Shown: piece after piece, positions 44,615 through 56,427 of the stretch
Layout: each line of letters opens with the position of its first letter
Numbering within the stretch: the first letter of the stretch is position 1
Assembly (NCBI RefSeq): GCF_020360975.1
Contig: NW_025408669.1
Location: 1,178,001 to 1,242,000, forward strand
From: Hirsutella rhossiliensis
Lineage: Eukaryota > Ascomycota > Sordariomycetes > Hypocreales > Ophiocordycipitaceae
Direction: 5' to 3'
Length of the DNA stretch: 64,000 bases
Notes under the pieces: generated by a model
What the model was told of the DNA's origin: nothing
Database searches by the model: none
The model's input: the letters and a program-made list of their open reading frames with translations, nothing else
Program-made: the position numbers and the translations under genes

Positions 44615-46262
44615 ATGCTGCCGAAGATAGCGAGCTGGGCTAGGTTTTCCCCCGTACGGGTGGAAAACCCTTCCCCGCCCTCGCTGACTAATACGTACCC
44701 CCCGCAAACGCAACCAAGCCCGGACCCGACCCAGGACCCCGGCCTAGGCCCTAGGCGGGCCCCTTCGACCCCCTTTAATATAGGGGACGAAATAAGCACC
44801 CTAGAGGCTAGGGCCCGCTTAGAAGAAGCCTTAGAAGGCCAACGCCCTTTAAGGACCCTAGAAGGGAAGCCTAAAGCCCGAGACCAAGACTAAGGCCAAG
44901 AGGATATCGAGATGGAAGATAACGAAATAAGCCTAGTACCTACCTAGGTTACTAGCCCGATCCAGCCTAGCGGGCCCAGCGGGCCTAAGATTAGCATCTT
45001 TAGGCCTAGCCTATCCCTGCCTCGGGCTAGCCACTTCCAGCCAAACCAGCCCCTTAGGCAGGTAAAGGGACGAAAGAGGGCTGCTCTTAGTAGCCCTACT
45101 AGCCCTACGCCTACCCGGCTTATACTCCAACGCCTATAGCAATAGCAGCCCCAGCCCCAGCCCCAGCACCCCTTCCCAAGGGACCGGGCCCAGGGCTTCC
45201 TTTAACAGGCCCTCTGGGCCCTTAAGGAAGCCTAAAAAATCGAACCCTTTTATAAGACCCTTATAGAAGGGCTCGAAAAGGCAGCTATAGGGACCCCGGA
45301 CCGCCAACAGCCCCCGCAACAGCCCCCGCAACAGCCCCCGCACCAGCCTAAGGCCGCCCAGCAGCCTAAGGCCACGAAAGGAAATCTCGAAGCTAGCTCG
45401 TGGGCTAAGGTCGCCGCAAAGAAGGCGCCTAAGGCCCCGGCTAAGACCCCGGCTAAGGCCCCGGCTAGGGCCCCGGCTAAGGCTCCGGCTAGGGCCCCGG
45501 CTAAGAGGAACGCAAAAGAGGACTTCCAGCTTATCCTAAAGCTAAAGAAGGGATCGCCAACGCCGACTATTAACCCTATTACTCTTCGCAACGAGCTTAA
45601 TAAGGCTATAGGAACTAGCTATATTAGCTCTATCGACTTCGAATAGAGGTAATATAGTTATAACGATAAAAGCCCCTTATACAGCGAAGAAACTTCTAGA
45701 GCAGCGGAATAAGTGGTCCCTATGCTTTAAGGGACTGCCTATCGAATCGGCCGACCTTCCTACTAGCTGGACTAAGCTAGTAGCCCGGAGCGTCCCTAAC
45801 CTCCTAGAGACCCCTATCCTCGATATCTTCGCCGTAGAGGCTAAGACCTTTAGCGGGATCGATATCCTAGGGCAGCCTAGGTGGCTAGGCACCCTAGGCC
45901 CAACGCAAAAGACGGGGTCCGTCGTCTTCGCAGTCCCTTCGGAGGCTATAGGGGCCGAATGCCGGAAAAAAGGCCTCTATATAGCAGGCCTATGGCTTCG
46001 AGTCGAGGCCTATAAGGAATATACTATACGCACGCAGTGCTATAGATGCCTTTCCTTCGGCCATAACCCCCAGACCTGCCGGCAGCTTGTTAGGTGTGCC
46101 TTTTGCCCGGAAAAGCACCTAACTAGGGATCATAGCTGCCCTAGCTGCAAGGCTAGCCAAGGGTGCTCTTACTTTAAGGCCCAATGCTATAACTGCAAGG
46201 GAGAACACCTTACGACTAATAAGGTATAATGCGGAGTCTATAAGGGAATAACTAATGCCTAA
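44615..46262 (+). pseudogene. LINE-E ORF1 (gag-like), broken
   Basis: The nucleic-acid-binding partner protein of the LINE. From MLPKIASW it runs through a Pro-rich region, a Gln/Pro tract (45305-45345), an Ala/Pro/Lys repeat reminiscent of histone H1 tails (45420-45510), and a conserved domain with WSLCFKGLPIESADLP (45715-45765). Two or three zinc knuckles follow: CYRCLSFGHNPQTC (46038-46079), then Cys/His motifs to 46232. A two-base deletion near 45611 relative to copy B, and TAG/TAA stops, break it. The stop at 46260-46262 overlaps the ORF2 ATG (46255). Confidence 0.8.
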
Positions 46263-49200
46263 CAGCCTTAGCCCTTTACGCCTATAGGGCCCCTGAAGCC
46301 CCTAGGCCCCTAGGCTAACTACGACCCTATTAGTATTATACAGCATAATACTAATAGGCAGGAACATGAACCTATCGATCCTAGAGCAGGCCCTAGAAAT
46401 AAGAGCGGACCTTATCTTATTGCAAGAGCCTTACCTCTATAAGATCGATAATAGCTATATCCCTATACAGCATCCGGCCTATAACGTTATAACCCCTATC
46501 CCCTCTACCGACTTTCCTAAGCTCGATAGGAGGCCTAGGGTTATAGCGTATAAGAGGAAGGAAGCCCGGATAGAAGCTAGCCCTAGCTTCGACCTCTTTT
46601 GCGATCCCGATATACAGGCTATAAGGGTAGAAGGCGCCGAGCCGTTTACCCTTATTAACCTATATAACGAAAAAGAGGCTAAAGGCCCTAGCCAGCCAAG
46701 GCCGGCAAGGCCCCTTACGATAGAAAGGCTGCTACTAACAGCCCAGCTCCCACAGCAGCCCTTTCTATTAGCAGGGGACTTTAACCTACACACCACCCCG
46801 GTGGAACCTGTCTACGGAATCCTCTAAGGCCCGTAAGGCAGAAGCCCTTATTAGCTGGCTCGACCGCTATAAGGCCTCCTTGCTAACGGACCTTACGGTA
46901 GCTATAGAAGGCACCTACTAGAGGGAAGGCTTAAAAGGGACCTCGGTTATAGACCTTGCTTTCTATAGCCCCTTTAAGCAACTAACCTGGGCTAACTTCC
47001 GCTTCTTAGAGGCTACGGGCTCAGACCATAAGCCTATAGCCTTCGAAGCTAGCTTAAGGGGCCCTAATAGGCCCCTATTAGCTAGGCCTGCTACCTATAA
47101 CTATAGGAAAGCAAACTGGAAGGCCTTCTCGGAACACCTAGCTAAGAAGGAACAGGACCTCCTTATAGCTATAGAGAGGGCTATAAAACGAGACGACTTA
47201 GAGGGGATAGCCTCCCTTCTAACAAGAACCCTTATAGAGGCCTCTAACGCAGCGATACCGAAAAAGAGGCCCTATAAGGGATCTAAACCCTGGTGGACCG
47301 ACGAGCTAACCTCCCTTCGGAAAGCCCTAAGCCTAGCCCAACGGGCTTATAGGCTAGCCCAGGACGAGGAGAGCCAGAAGAGCTTTATAGAGGCCCGAAA
47401 TAGCTTTAAGTACGCTATTAGGGCTGCTAAAAAGCAACACTGGGAGAGCTTCCTAGCAGAAGCAGTAGGAAAGGACGTCTTTACGGCCTTTTCCTATACT
47501 AAGGCTAAAGCTAACCCTACCCTTCCGAGTATCTCGTATATAAAAGAAGGGATAGAGGTAAAAGCTAATACCTTTACGGAAAAATGCGAGGCCTTCCTAA
47601 CGACCCTTTTTCCGACCCCGGACCCTAGCCCTAGCCCCCCTAGCCCCCCCTAGAGCCTAGAAAAAGAAGAGCCCCCGGGCCCTATAGGCAGTAAGGGCAC
47701 GGCTAAGTAGGACTAGTAGGAGCTAATGGACCCTAAGATTAAAAGGGCTATCGTTAGCTCTTCTAATAAGAAAGCCCCGGCCTGGACTCCTTAGCTTCCT
47801 TCCTATCCAATAAGCTTATAAGGTTATTCCTACGGTCTTTAATAGGCCTATAAAGCCCTATTTAACCAAGGATACCACCCTAAGGCGTGGAAGGAAGCTA
47901 TAGGAATTATACTCCTAAGCAAAATAAGCTAGACTATACTATCCCTAAAGCCTATAGGGTTATAAGTCTACTTAACTGTTTAGGAAGGTCCTCGAAAAGC
48001 TATACGCTACCCGGCTAAGCTACTTAGCTAATACGGCCGGGCTTCTAAACCCTACGCAGCTAGGGGGACGAAAACAGCGGTCAGCTATCGACACGGCCTT
48101 CCTCCTTCTACACCACGTCTAAAAGAAGCAGGAGTCTAATAAGAAGGCTATTATAAGCACCCTCTTACTAGATATAAAAGGCGCCTTCGACTTCGTATCG
48201 AAGGAACAGCTTATAAGGGTCCTAAGGGAATTAAACCTCCCTAAGGCCCTTATAAGCTGGGTAGACCACTTCCTTACCGAAAGGAAGATCCAGCTAGCCT
48301 TCGAGGGGCAAACCCAGCCCCTAACGGACCTAGCAACAGGGGTACCTTAAGGGTCCCCTATTAGCCCTATCCTATTCCTCTTATACGTAAGGGGGATACT
48401 AGCGGCTAAGGGGTACCAGCTATCCTATATAGACGATTTTAGTATCTCTATAACGTCGACCTCGGCTAAGAAGAACGTCCGGCAGCTAGAAGCTATAGCT
48501 GCTAACCTATTCGAATAAGCTAAGGACCAAGGGGTCTATTTCGACCCCTCTAAGACGGAACTTATCCACTTTAGTAGGCAAAGGCAGCCTATTTTAGAGG
48601 GTATAAGGGTAGGAGGCCTATTTTTCGAAGCGAAGCCCTTAGTACGGTGGCTAGGGGTCTTCTTCGACTCTAGGCTCCTATTTAAATAACATATCGAAAA
48701 GAAGGTAGCCTCCGCATAAGCTGCCTTCGAAGGGCTATCCCGCCTAGTCTCTATGCAAAGAGGCCTATCGTTTAGAGCTTCGAGGCAGCTCTACCAGGCC
48801 TGCGTAACCTCGATAGCAGACTACGGGGCCCAGCTTTAGTATAGGGGGCCTAAGACCCCTAGGAGCCTAATAAAGCCTTTCTAAAGGCTTTAGAACCAGG
48901 CCCTTCTAAAAGTCCTAGGGGCCTTTAAAGGATCCCCTATTAGGGCCCTAGAAGCCGAAGCAGCCCTCCTACCACCAGAGGTACGGTTTAAAAAGGCATG
49001 CCTCTCCTATGCCCTTCGAACCCTATACCTCCTACCGAATCACCCTATAAGGCAGGCTTATAACCTAGCCGTACGGGACGACCTCGCCGACTCGGGCTCC
49101 GACCTAGAGCCCTGTTATATTAGCCCTATACGCAACTCTTCCGCCTCCTTAAAGGCCTAGTAGCTATTATAGGGCCTAACTATAGCTTAGAAAGAAGGAA

Positions 49201-50270
49201 AGCTAGCTGGGAGCCCTGTAGGCTCTAGAGCCTAAGGCCTCTATTACGATAATAGAGGCCCTAAGCCTCTAGCTAAGAAGCAGCACCAACGCCTCTTAGC
49301 TAACCTAGTTAGCCTAGAAGACTTCGGCCACGGCCCTTAGTCTTCTATACCGACGGCTCTAAGGGGTGCCCTAAGGGGTCCCCTAGAGACCAACGCCTGC
49401 TCCTTCTGCGAGATAGGCCTAGAAAATAGGCCTAGTAAGGCGTACTACGAGAACCTAGGGCCCTCTATCGAAGTAGCCGACGTAGAGCTATTCATGATAC
49501 TAAGGGTCCTAGAGGATCTAGCTAAGAGGCCTCGGCCTCTATAGTCTAGCCCCTTAACCCCTATAGAGGCTTATATCTTTATAGATAGCCAAGCCGCTAT
49601 ACGAAAGGTTAAGGGCTACTCGGACCTCGCTATACGTATTAGGAGGCTCTTAACGAGCCTAGAGGCCTTCTATAACATACGGCTATACTGGTGCCCTAGC
49701 CACCTAGGGATCTTCGGTAACGAGCTAGCCGACCAGCTAGCTAAGAGAGGCCTAGGGGCCCCTACGCAAGGGACCCCTATAGTCTCTATTAGCTACTTAC
49801 GAAGAAAGGTCTAATAAGCGGCTAAGGACCACTAGAAGGGCCTCTGGGCTGCCGAGGCAGCTAAAGGCCCTAAGGCTAAAGGCTTAGGCAAGCACTATAC
49901 GTCTATTCGAAAGACCCCCCGCTTAGCCTTTAGCCCGGAAAAGGACCTTATAGGAAGGCCTAGGCCGACCCTTTCGGCCTACTACTAACTTCTCCTCGGG
50001 GCCGGCTTCCTATTATCCTTCTTAAAGAGGGTTAATAAGGTAAGCCGAGACGACTGCCGCTGCGGCCAAGGAAGGCACACGGCTAGGCACCTTATCCTAA
50101 GGTGCCCGAACTATAGGAGGGAAAGAGAGGTCCTTTACCGGGCCTCGAAGGGACGGAAGGAGGCCCTTAGCCTACCTTTTCTCTATAGCACTAAGGAGGG
50201 AAGGGAAGCCCTTCTAACCTTCTTAGCTAAAACAGAGATAGGAACGGCTAAGTGGCTCGAAAAAGAGTAA
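46255..50270 (+). pseudogene. LINE-E ORF2 (endonuclease, reverse transcriptase, RNase H), broken
   Basis: The polyprotein for target-primed reverse transcription. The endonuclease part (46366-47040) shows ILLQEPYLY, LLAGDFNLH and GSDHKPIAFE. A middle region follows (47290 PWWTDELTSLRKAL). Reverse transcriptase has TKTAVS and GSPISPILFLLY traces and YIDDFSISI (48428-48450). RNase H has VFYTDGSKG (49340), ELF-ILRVLEDLA (49490) and YIFIDSQAAIRK (49575). The tail carries CRCG-GRHT..H-ILRCP (50060-50110) and ends TAKWLEKE. A premature TAA after 46824, frameshifts and RIP stops make it dead. Confidence 0.85.
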
Positions 50271-50490
50271 CCTAGGGGCCCTAGGGCCCTTAGGGGGGAG
50301 AAACACCGCGTAGGAGGAACTAGATTGACCTTTCCTTTGTCTTTGCCTTTATAGCTGCCCTTTCCCTAATTGGTTGTAAGCCCCTAGGCTCTATAGCTAG
50401 CTAGGACTGCTAATAGGGGCCTAGGCCCCTATTTAGCCTCGCTATGGCCCTAGAGGCTGCACGCGAGTAATAATATATAAAAAAAAAAAC

Positions 50491-52830
50491 GGATAATTAA
50501 TAATATCCTACGCGAATACTTAGATATCTTTATAGTAGTATACCTAGATAATATCCTAATCTTCTCGAATACCCTAAAAGAATATAAGGAACACGTCTAT
50601 AAGGTACTCCGCGTACTTTAGAATGCGAAGTTACTAGTTAAACTAGAGAAAAGTAAGTTCTATATATAGGAAGTAGACTTCCTCGGACATACGATCTTAC
50701 TAGGAGAGATATAAATACAATAAGATAAGATCAACTTAGTTAAAGAATAGCTAACGCTAAAGAACGTTAAGGACGTATAAAGTTTCCTAGGATTTATAAA
50801 TTACTACCGACGATTTATTAAAGATTTCGGAAAGATCGCAACACTACTATACGACTTAATAAAGAAGGAAAAAGAATTTATATAGGACGATAAAGCCAAC
50901 GAAGCTTTCGAATATATTAAGACTACGATTACGTAAGAACTAGTCTTAACTACCTTCGATCTAAAACGATAAATTAAACTTAAAACCGATATATTAGACT
51001 TTGCTCTAAGAGCATAAATCGGATAGAAAGACGATAAAGGAAGACTACGACTAATTATATTCTACTTAAAAAAGCTATATAGCGTAGAACTTAATTACCC
51101 TATCTACGATAAAGAATTCCTCGTAATTATTTAAGCTTTTAAGGAATTTCGACACTACCTTCTCGGAAGTAAATATAAAGTTAAGGTCTATATAGATTAT
51201 AAGAATATCTTATATTTTATAACGACGCAATAGTTAAACGGACGATAGATCTAATAGGCCGAATACTTATTAGAATTCGACTACGAAATAATCTATAGAA
51301 AAAGAATAGAAAACGGTCGAGCTAATGCCCTTAGTCGATAAAGCGATTACGATATAGGAGCACCTATAGCGAAAGGACAGCTCCTAGGAATCAACGAAAA
51401 CGGGAACTACTAGCAACGATAGCTAAATATAATATTTAAAGTATAACCCGACGACTCGATATACTAAAAGATCCTAAAATAGATAAAAGAATATAAAGCA
51501 CTAAACGGATGCGATATAGGATATTTAGAAGTTCTAATATATAAAAATAAAATCTAGATACTACTAGAATTATAAGATAAAGTTATATAAGATATACACG
51601 AATATCTAATATATAGATATTAGGGAATCCGAAGGATAATAGAACGGATTAGACGATAATATAACTTCCTATAGCTTAAGGAAGCAATATAAAAAGTTAT
51701 TAAAGAATATAAACTTTACGCACGAAGCAAAGCTAAACGATATAAACTATATAGAGAATTGCAACCGCTACTAGTACTAGAGAAACCATAGGATTTAATA
51801 GCTTTCGACTATATTATAAAGCTACCACCGTTAAAAGAACCTATAACCAACGTTAAGTACGACAGTATATTCGTTATTACCGATAGACTAACGAAGTACG
51901 GATACTTCTTACTATATAAAGAAGCAAGCAATATAGAAGAGCTAGTATATATATTCCTACGAACAATTATTAGCAATCACGGACTACTAAACGAGATTAT
52001 CTCTAATAAAGGAAGTATATTTATAGCTAAGTTTTAGCAAGCTCTTATAGTATAATTAGGGACGAAATATAAGCTTAGCATAGCTTATTACCTATAAATA
52101 GATAGATAAATAGAATAACTTAACTAAACGCTTAAATAATATTTACGATGCTATATTAGCTACGAATAAAACGATTAGGTTAAATAGCTACTAATAGCGC
52201 AACTAGCTTATAATAGCTTAGTCACGGAAATAACTAAGCTCTTACTAGCATACGCTAATTACGGATATAACCTAGAAGCATTTAAGGTTACTCGATAAGG
52301 ACTATAAGCAGAACGAGCGATACTATAAGCAGATTAGCTACGAAAATTGCATAAAGAAATATAATAAGAACTTTAATTCGTTAGAGAACGAATGTCTACT
52401 TACTATAATCGGAAAAGATTATAGGGACTAATCTTTCGAGAGGGAGATATAGTCTACCTTATACGACGAAATATTAAAATAAAACGACTAAGCAATAAAT
52501 TAGATTTTAAAAAACTTAGACCGTTTAAAGTTAAGAAAACTATTTTAAAAGTTAACTACGAACTTTCGCTACTAATAATAATACGGATATACCCGATATT
52601 TTATATCTTATTATTAGAACTAGCGCCACGAAACGCTAAACTATAAGAAAAAATTAAAGTCGACAACGATTAAGAATACGAAGTAGAACAAATACTAGAC
52701 ATAAGAAAATAAGGTTAGCAACAAGAATACCTTATTAAGTAGAAGGGATACGGACTAGAGGAAAATACCTAGGAACTACTTAAGCACTTAACCCACTGCG
52801 GTTCTCTACTTCGATAGTTCTACTAGCAAA
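50491..52830 (+). pseudogene. gypsy-3 pol remnant (RT to chromodomain)
   Basis: In one frame, through stops at former Gln/Trp codons, one reads YLDNILIF (RT, 50535-50560), [17 protein letters not shown] (about 50772-50820), RNase H with LKTDILDFALRAQ and YDKEFLVII, then integrase with FDYIIKLP...VITDRLTKYGYF and NEIISNKGSIFIAKF. A C-terminal chromodomain follows, IKQKGYGLEENTQELLKHLT (from KWKGY...TWE). All D,D(35)E-type acidic positions cannot be verified by eye. It is non-functional. Confidence 0.8.
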
Positions 52831-53541
52831 ATCCACCCTAGGCATCGTAAAATCGCCTAACGAACTAATAGCATTCTAATTAATTACATTAAATCTACCT
52901 ATAGACTAAACATCGACCACCGCTTTAGATTCTTAGCGCTTAGCCTCGTTAAGGTTATCTAAGGAACGAAGGCCCCGACGGACTATCTCGGTACCCTTCG
53001 TCTTTAGCTAGCGCTTTTAACGGCGAAGCCGCGCTAAACGAGCTAAGGCTTCGTTTAGGTCGGCTTAAGCTTTTAATATTCGCTCCTTAGCAATTTCTTC
53101 TTCTTTATCTAATCGATCGGACTCTAGATTTATTCGGGACACTAGGAAACACGTTAGCTGCAAACAATAGGCAGGACAACGAAGTCACCCACGAGAGCTG
53201 ATCGCCACGCCCGACGCATCGCAGGAACGACCCCGCCGCATACATTCGGCACACTTAGAAGATTTCTCTAGCATTTTGTAGCGGAAGCCGCGCGACGAAC
53301 AGAAAGAACACGGCATAACGTCGAAACTAAGACGATTAATAGACTCAGCCAAACGAATGCGCTTAAGGGTCTTGCGAGAACGATCCTTCGACACGCGACT
53401 AGACATACTATCAGCAGCACATCCTAAGGGATAGAAAGGACGAAAACGGGGAACACACATACGCGCGACAAGGGTATATTTATACACGGCGGCTATGGCA
53501 GCAGCAGGTCTTACGGACAAGACCAAAAGGAGGGGAGACAT
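52780..53541 (-). pseudogene. Antisense ORF of gypsy-3, Cys-rich N-terminal half plus coiled coil
   Basis: Opposite to pol, starting at an ATG inside the complement of the polypurine tract and staying in one frame for 254 codons to a TAA opposite the chromodomain. The first 118 codons are open; then a TGA at 53185-53187 and several TAG/TAA follow, all explainable by RIP of Trp/Gln codons. A second likely start gives MSSRVSKDRSRKTLKRIRL (53409). The Cys motif is CSFC...KCAECMRRGRSC (about 53200-53305). The latter half is charged and heptad-like, ARLARLRR (about 53020-53050), and ends VENRSGLSA. I recall similar uncharacterised proteins annotated in fungal genomes but cannot verify this. Function unknown. 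Confidence 0.75.
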
Positions 53542-53543
53542 CG

Positions 53544-54028
53544 TGTTACAACCACGGTCAGCGGGCCGCAGGAGAGCCGGCCACGTTCACGTGATAAGGC
53601 GGCTCGGAACAATGGTCGGGACGAGAAGTCACTTAGGCTTAGCTCACCTAGAGCGTACGTGAGCTAAGTAAGCCTTGTATAGATAGATCACTATTTAGGA
53701 GCATAGCTCACGAGTGAGCTATAGTGAGCTACGAAGGGGATCACGGCCAGGACCGTGATCTAAGGACAGTCTCTACGGGTATATATAGCCACCTACTTTT
53801 ACTCCTTTAGACAGATAGCTCTCTAGCTTTTAACACAATCATTACGATCTCTATTACGATCTTATCTCTAATTCCGATCACTTAATTACCTAGTTATAGT
53901 CTACGGTCTACGACCTCCGACTTATTACTAACGTAATATATATATTATTGCTTAGACCACGCCCTATTATATCTGCTAACATAAACCCCTCGATAGGTTT
54001 ATCCCTTAGGAATAAGACCGGTCGTTAT
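53544..54028 (+). repeat. 3' LTR of gypsy-3
   Basis: 485 bp, starting TGTTACAACC and ending GGTCGTTATA (mutated CA end). It contains a GATCACGG/CCGTGATC inverted repeat (53739-53760) and clustered AGCTCAC/GTGAGCT words (53637-53732). The 3' 250 bp match the gypsy-2 LTR; the 5' part is distinct. Confidence 0.88.
53779..53788 (+). promoter_or_regulatory. TATA-like box in the gypsy-3 LTR
   Basis: GTATATATAG in the conserved part of the LTR, also present in the gypsy-2 LTR near 36920. The position fits an LTR core promoter; the transcription start is not known. Confidence 0.45.
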
Positions 54029-54506
54029 ATAAAGGCCCTAAGGCTAAAGGCTTAGGCAAGCACTATACGTCTATTCGAAAGACCCCCCGCCTAGCCTTTA
54101 GCCCGGAAAAGGACCTTATAGGAAGGCCTAGGCCGACCCTTTCGGCCTACTACTAACTTCTCCTTGGGGCCGGCTTCCTATTATCCTTCTTAAAGAGGGT
54201 TAATAAGGTAGGCCGAGACGACTGCCGCTACGGCTAAGGAAGGCATACAGCTAAGCACCTTATCCTAAGGTGCCCGAACTATAGGAGGGAAAGAGAGGTC
54301 CTTTACCGGGCCTCAAAAAACACCGCGTAGGAGGAACTAGATTAACCTTTCCTTTATCTTTGCCTTTATAGCTACCCTTTCCCTAATTAGTTATAAGCCC
54401 CCGGGCTTTATAGCTAGCTAGGACTGCTAATAGGGGCCTAGGCCCCTATTAGCCTCGCTATGGCCCTAGAGGCTGTATGCGAGTAATAATATAAAAAAAA
54501 AAAACT
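54029..54506 (+). mobile_element. LINE-F: 3' fragment with an internal deletion
   Basis: It matches LINE-E from 49869 to the 3' end but lacks about 155 bp (the E segment about 50144-50298), joining CGGGCCTC directly to AAAAAACACCGCG. It begins immediately after the gypsy-3 LTR and ends in a poly-A run (54493-54504) followed by a second A run. Confidence 0.85.
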
Positions 54507-54612
54507 AAAAAAAAAAACTTCCTTATTAAAAGGTTAGTTATATAGTTTAAGGAGTTAGCTCGTTAGTTAAGGCCTTACTTAATTACTTCTTACTTAACGA
54601 CTCCTTTAATAC
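54507..54612. other. A-rich run and short unidentified AT-rich segment
   Basis: A second poly-A run (54507-54516), then about 95 bp of RIP-like sequence containing TTAACGA/TTAAGG words. Nothing recognised. Confidence 0.4.
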
Positions 54613-55334
54613 TTAATATACCTAAGGGACCCCCTTACTCTCTATTAGCTACTTATAAAGAAAGGTCTAGTAAGCTACTAAGGACTATTAAAAGGGACTC
54701 TAGGCTACTAAGGCGGCTAAAGGCCCTAGGGCTAAGGGCCTAGGTAAATACTATACGTTTATTTAAAAGACCCCCCGCCTAGCCCTTAGCCCGGAAAAGG
54801 ACCTTATAAGGAGGCCTAGGCCGACCCTCTTAGCCTTTTACTAGCTCCTTTTTAAGGCCGGCTTCCTATTTTCCTTCTTAAAAAGGACTAATAAGGTAGA
54901 CTAAAATAACTACCGCTATAGCTAAGGACGGTATACGGCTAGGCATCTTATCTTAAGGTACCTAAACTATAGGAGGGAAAGAGAGGTCCTTTACTAGACC
55001 TCTAAGAAAAAGAAGGGGGCCCTTAGCCTACCTATTCTTTATAGCTTTAAGGAAGGAAGGGAAGCTCTTTTAACCTTCTTAGTTAAAATAGAGATAAGGA
55101 TAGCTAAGTAGCTTAAAAAGGAGTAACCTAGGGGCCCTAGGGCCCTTAAGGGGGAAAATTACTATATAAAAAGAACTAGACTAACCTTTCCTTTATCTTT
55201 GCCTTTATAGCTACCCTTTCCTTAATTAGTTATAAGCCCCCGGGCTCCATAGCTAGCTAGGACTACTAATAAGGGCCTAAGCCCCTATTAGCCTCGCTAT
55301 AGCCCTAGAGGCTATATATAAGTAATAATAATAA
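54613..55334 (+). mobile_element. LINE-G: 5'-truncated, RIP-mutated LINE 3' end
   Basis: It matches LINE-E 49765-50478: the end of RNase H, the Cys-rich tail and the 3' UTR, with many C/T changes and an imperfect A-rich tail. It borders the genic right arm. Confidence 0.85.
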
Positions 55335-56427
55335 AAATACTTAATAAAGTAAGCTACCTTAATAATACTATAGCCGCGCTACCTTTACTTTATCCTCTTC
55401 CTAATCCTCTCCCCCTTTAAGGCCGGCTAGCGTTTATACGATCTCCGTGCTAACTGCCGTTAATCTAAGTCAAGGGCGGGTTTTAGTGGCGCTATAAATG
55501 CGGGGGTGGGCCTCGAGCGGGGACCTCGCACGGAGCTAGCTTGTTAGCGTGCGGGGAGGCTGACACACTGACTCTGGGGAAGGATGACATGGCTGGTGTA
55601 CCCCGTGCGGAGTACGCCGTACGCACGACCATGACGCACTCAGGCCTGTCACGAGCGGTGGGCATGATGCCAAATAAGAAACGGATGTGCAAAGCCTGTA
55701 CCTTGCTTATGCATGGAGCAGGTTGATGTTGATGTCTCGACTCTCGACCACCGAAGTACCAAGCCGTGAAGGTTTAAGCTGGACAAAGAGTGACAGTATC
55801 CGCACTTGCCTGCCTGGTCCATCCGAGCCAAGCCGTCTCAGTCGTTTACCCCGCACGCTTGCCGGCTGACCTGACTGCCCGCCCCTGAACCATATGGGCT
55901 GATTGAAGGATGGACGTAGCTCTGGCACGGCCCCGGGTACCTACAACTGCGAGGCGACCGCGCATGGACGTGGGATGGTGAAGACGCAAGTAGTCGGTAC
56001 TCACTGTTTACAGTGTAGAAAGGGCCCCCTTCAAAGTTCGAACCCGCCATCTCCTCACTTATTCTCCTCTGCCTGGGCCGTTTCTCCGTTCCCCAGCCAT
56101 CTGAAAACACACTCTACTTTCTTCTCCCACCTGTCGAGTCGTCTTCTCCATCTTCCACTTCATCAAATCGTCTCCTCCTCCTCCTCCTCCTCCTCCTCCT
56201 CTTCCTATTTCTTGTCGGCATCTTCTCGGTCTTCAGCATACCATCCTCACTTCACTGCGACGCCCCTTTCCAAGGTAAGCAAGCGGAAATGCAACCGAGC
56301 AAGAATCAAACAAAACAGCAAACATTGACTGGTGGGCAGTCACTCCCGCGAACTGAAAAGGCATCAACGTCGTCCCTCTCCACAAGGAACTGGATCAACC
56401 CCCCAGGCGCCTGTCACCTCCCGCACA
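55335..56427. other. Transition from repeats to genic DNA; probable promoter and leader of the next gene
   Basis: RIP-like composition ends near 55440-55490, and CpA/TpG are normal beyond. ORFs on both strands here (55492-55928) overlap each other and show no recognisable protein. A pyrimidine-rich stretch with a (CTC)n microsatellite (about 56172-56203) precedes a good 5' splice site (AAG|GTAAGC at 56274). A possible acceptor CCCCCAG at 56405 would form a 5' UTR intron upstream of the ATG at 56428. Confidence 0.45.
56172..56203 (+). repeat. (CTC)n microsatellite in a likely 5' leader
   Basis: About ten CTC units within a CT-rich region, a common feature of fungal promoters and leaders. Confidence 0.85.

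Larger units (their letters stand above)
44473..50489 (+). mobile_element. LINE-E: full-length Tad1-like LINE, least decayed copy
   Basis: About 6.0 kb, from AAAAAACATCATCACG to a poly-A run at 50479-50489. Same organisation as A and B, but with fewer indels, so long protein stretches can be read. The 5' flank is LINE-D and the 3' flank is the RT region of gypsy-3. No target duplication is visible, so the flanks have been rearranged. Confidence 0.93.
50490..54028 (+). mobile_element. gypsy-3: 5'-truncated chromodomain Ty3/gypsy element
   Basis: It begins inside the reverse transcriptase directly after the LINE-E poly-A and ends with an intact LTR (53544-54028). The polypurine tract AAAAGGAGGGGAGA (53525-53538) precedes the LTR. 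It is the least RIP-mutated gypsy copy towards its 3' end, where CpA/TpG are common, and the most mutated towards pol. gag, protease, half of RT and the 5' LTR are absent from the window. Confidence 0.9.

Noticed and set aside
55492..55928. Small overlapping ORFs on both strands before the hypothetical gene
   Set aside because: None has a recognisable motif, they overlap each other, and the region has promoter-like features such as pyrimidine tracts.
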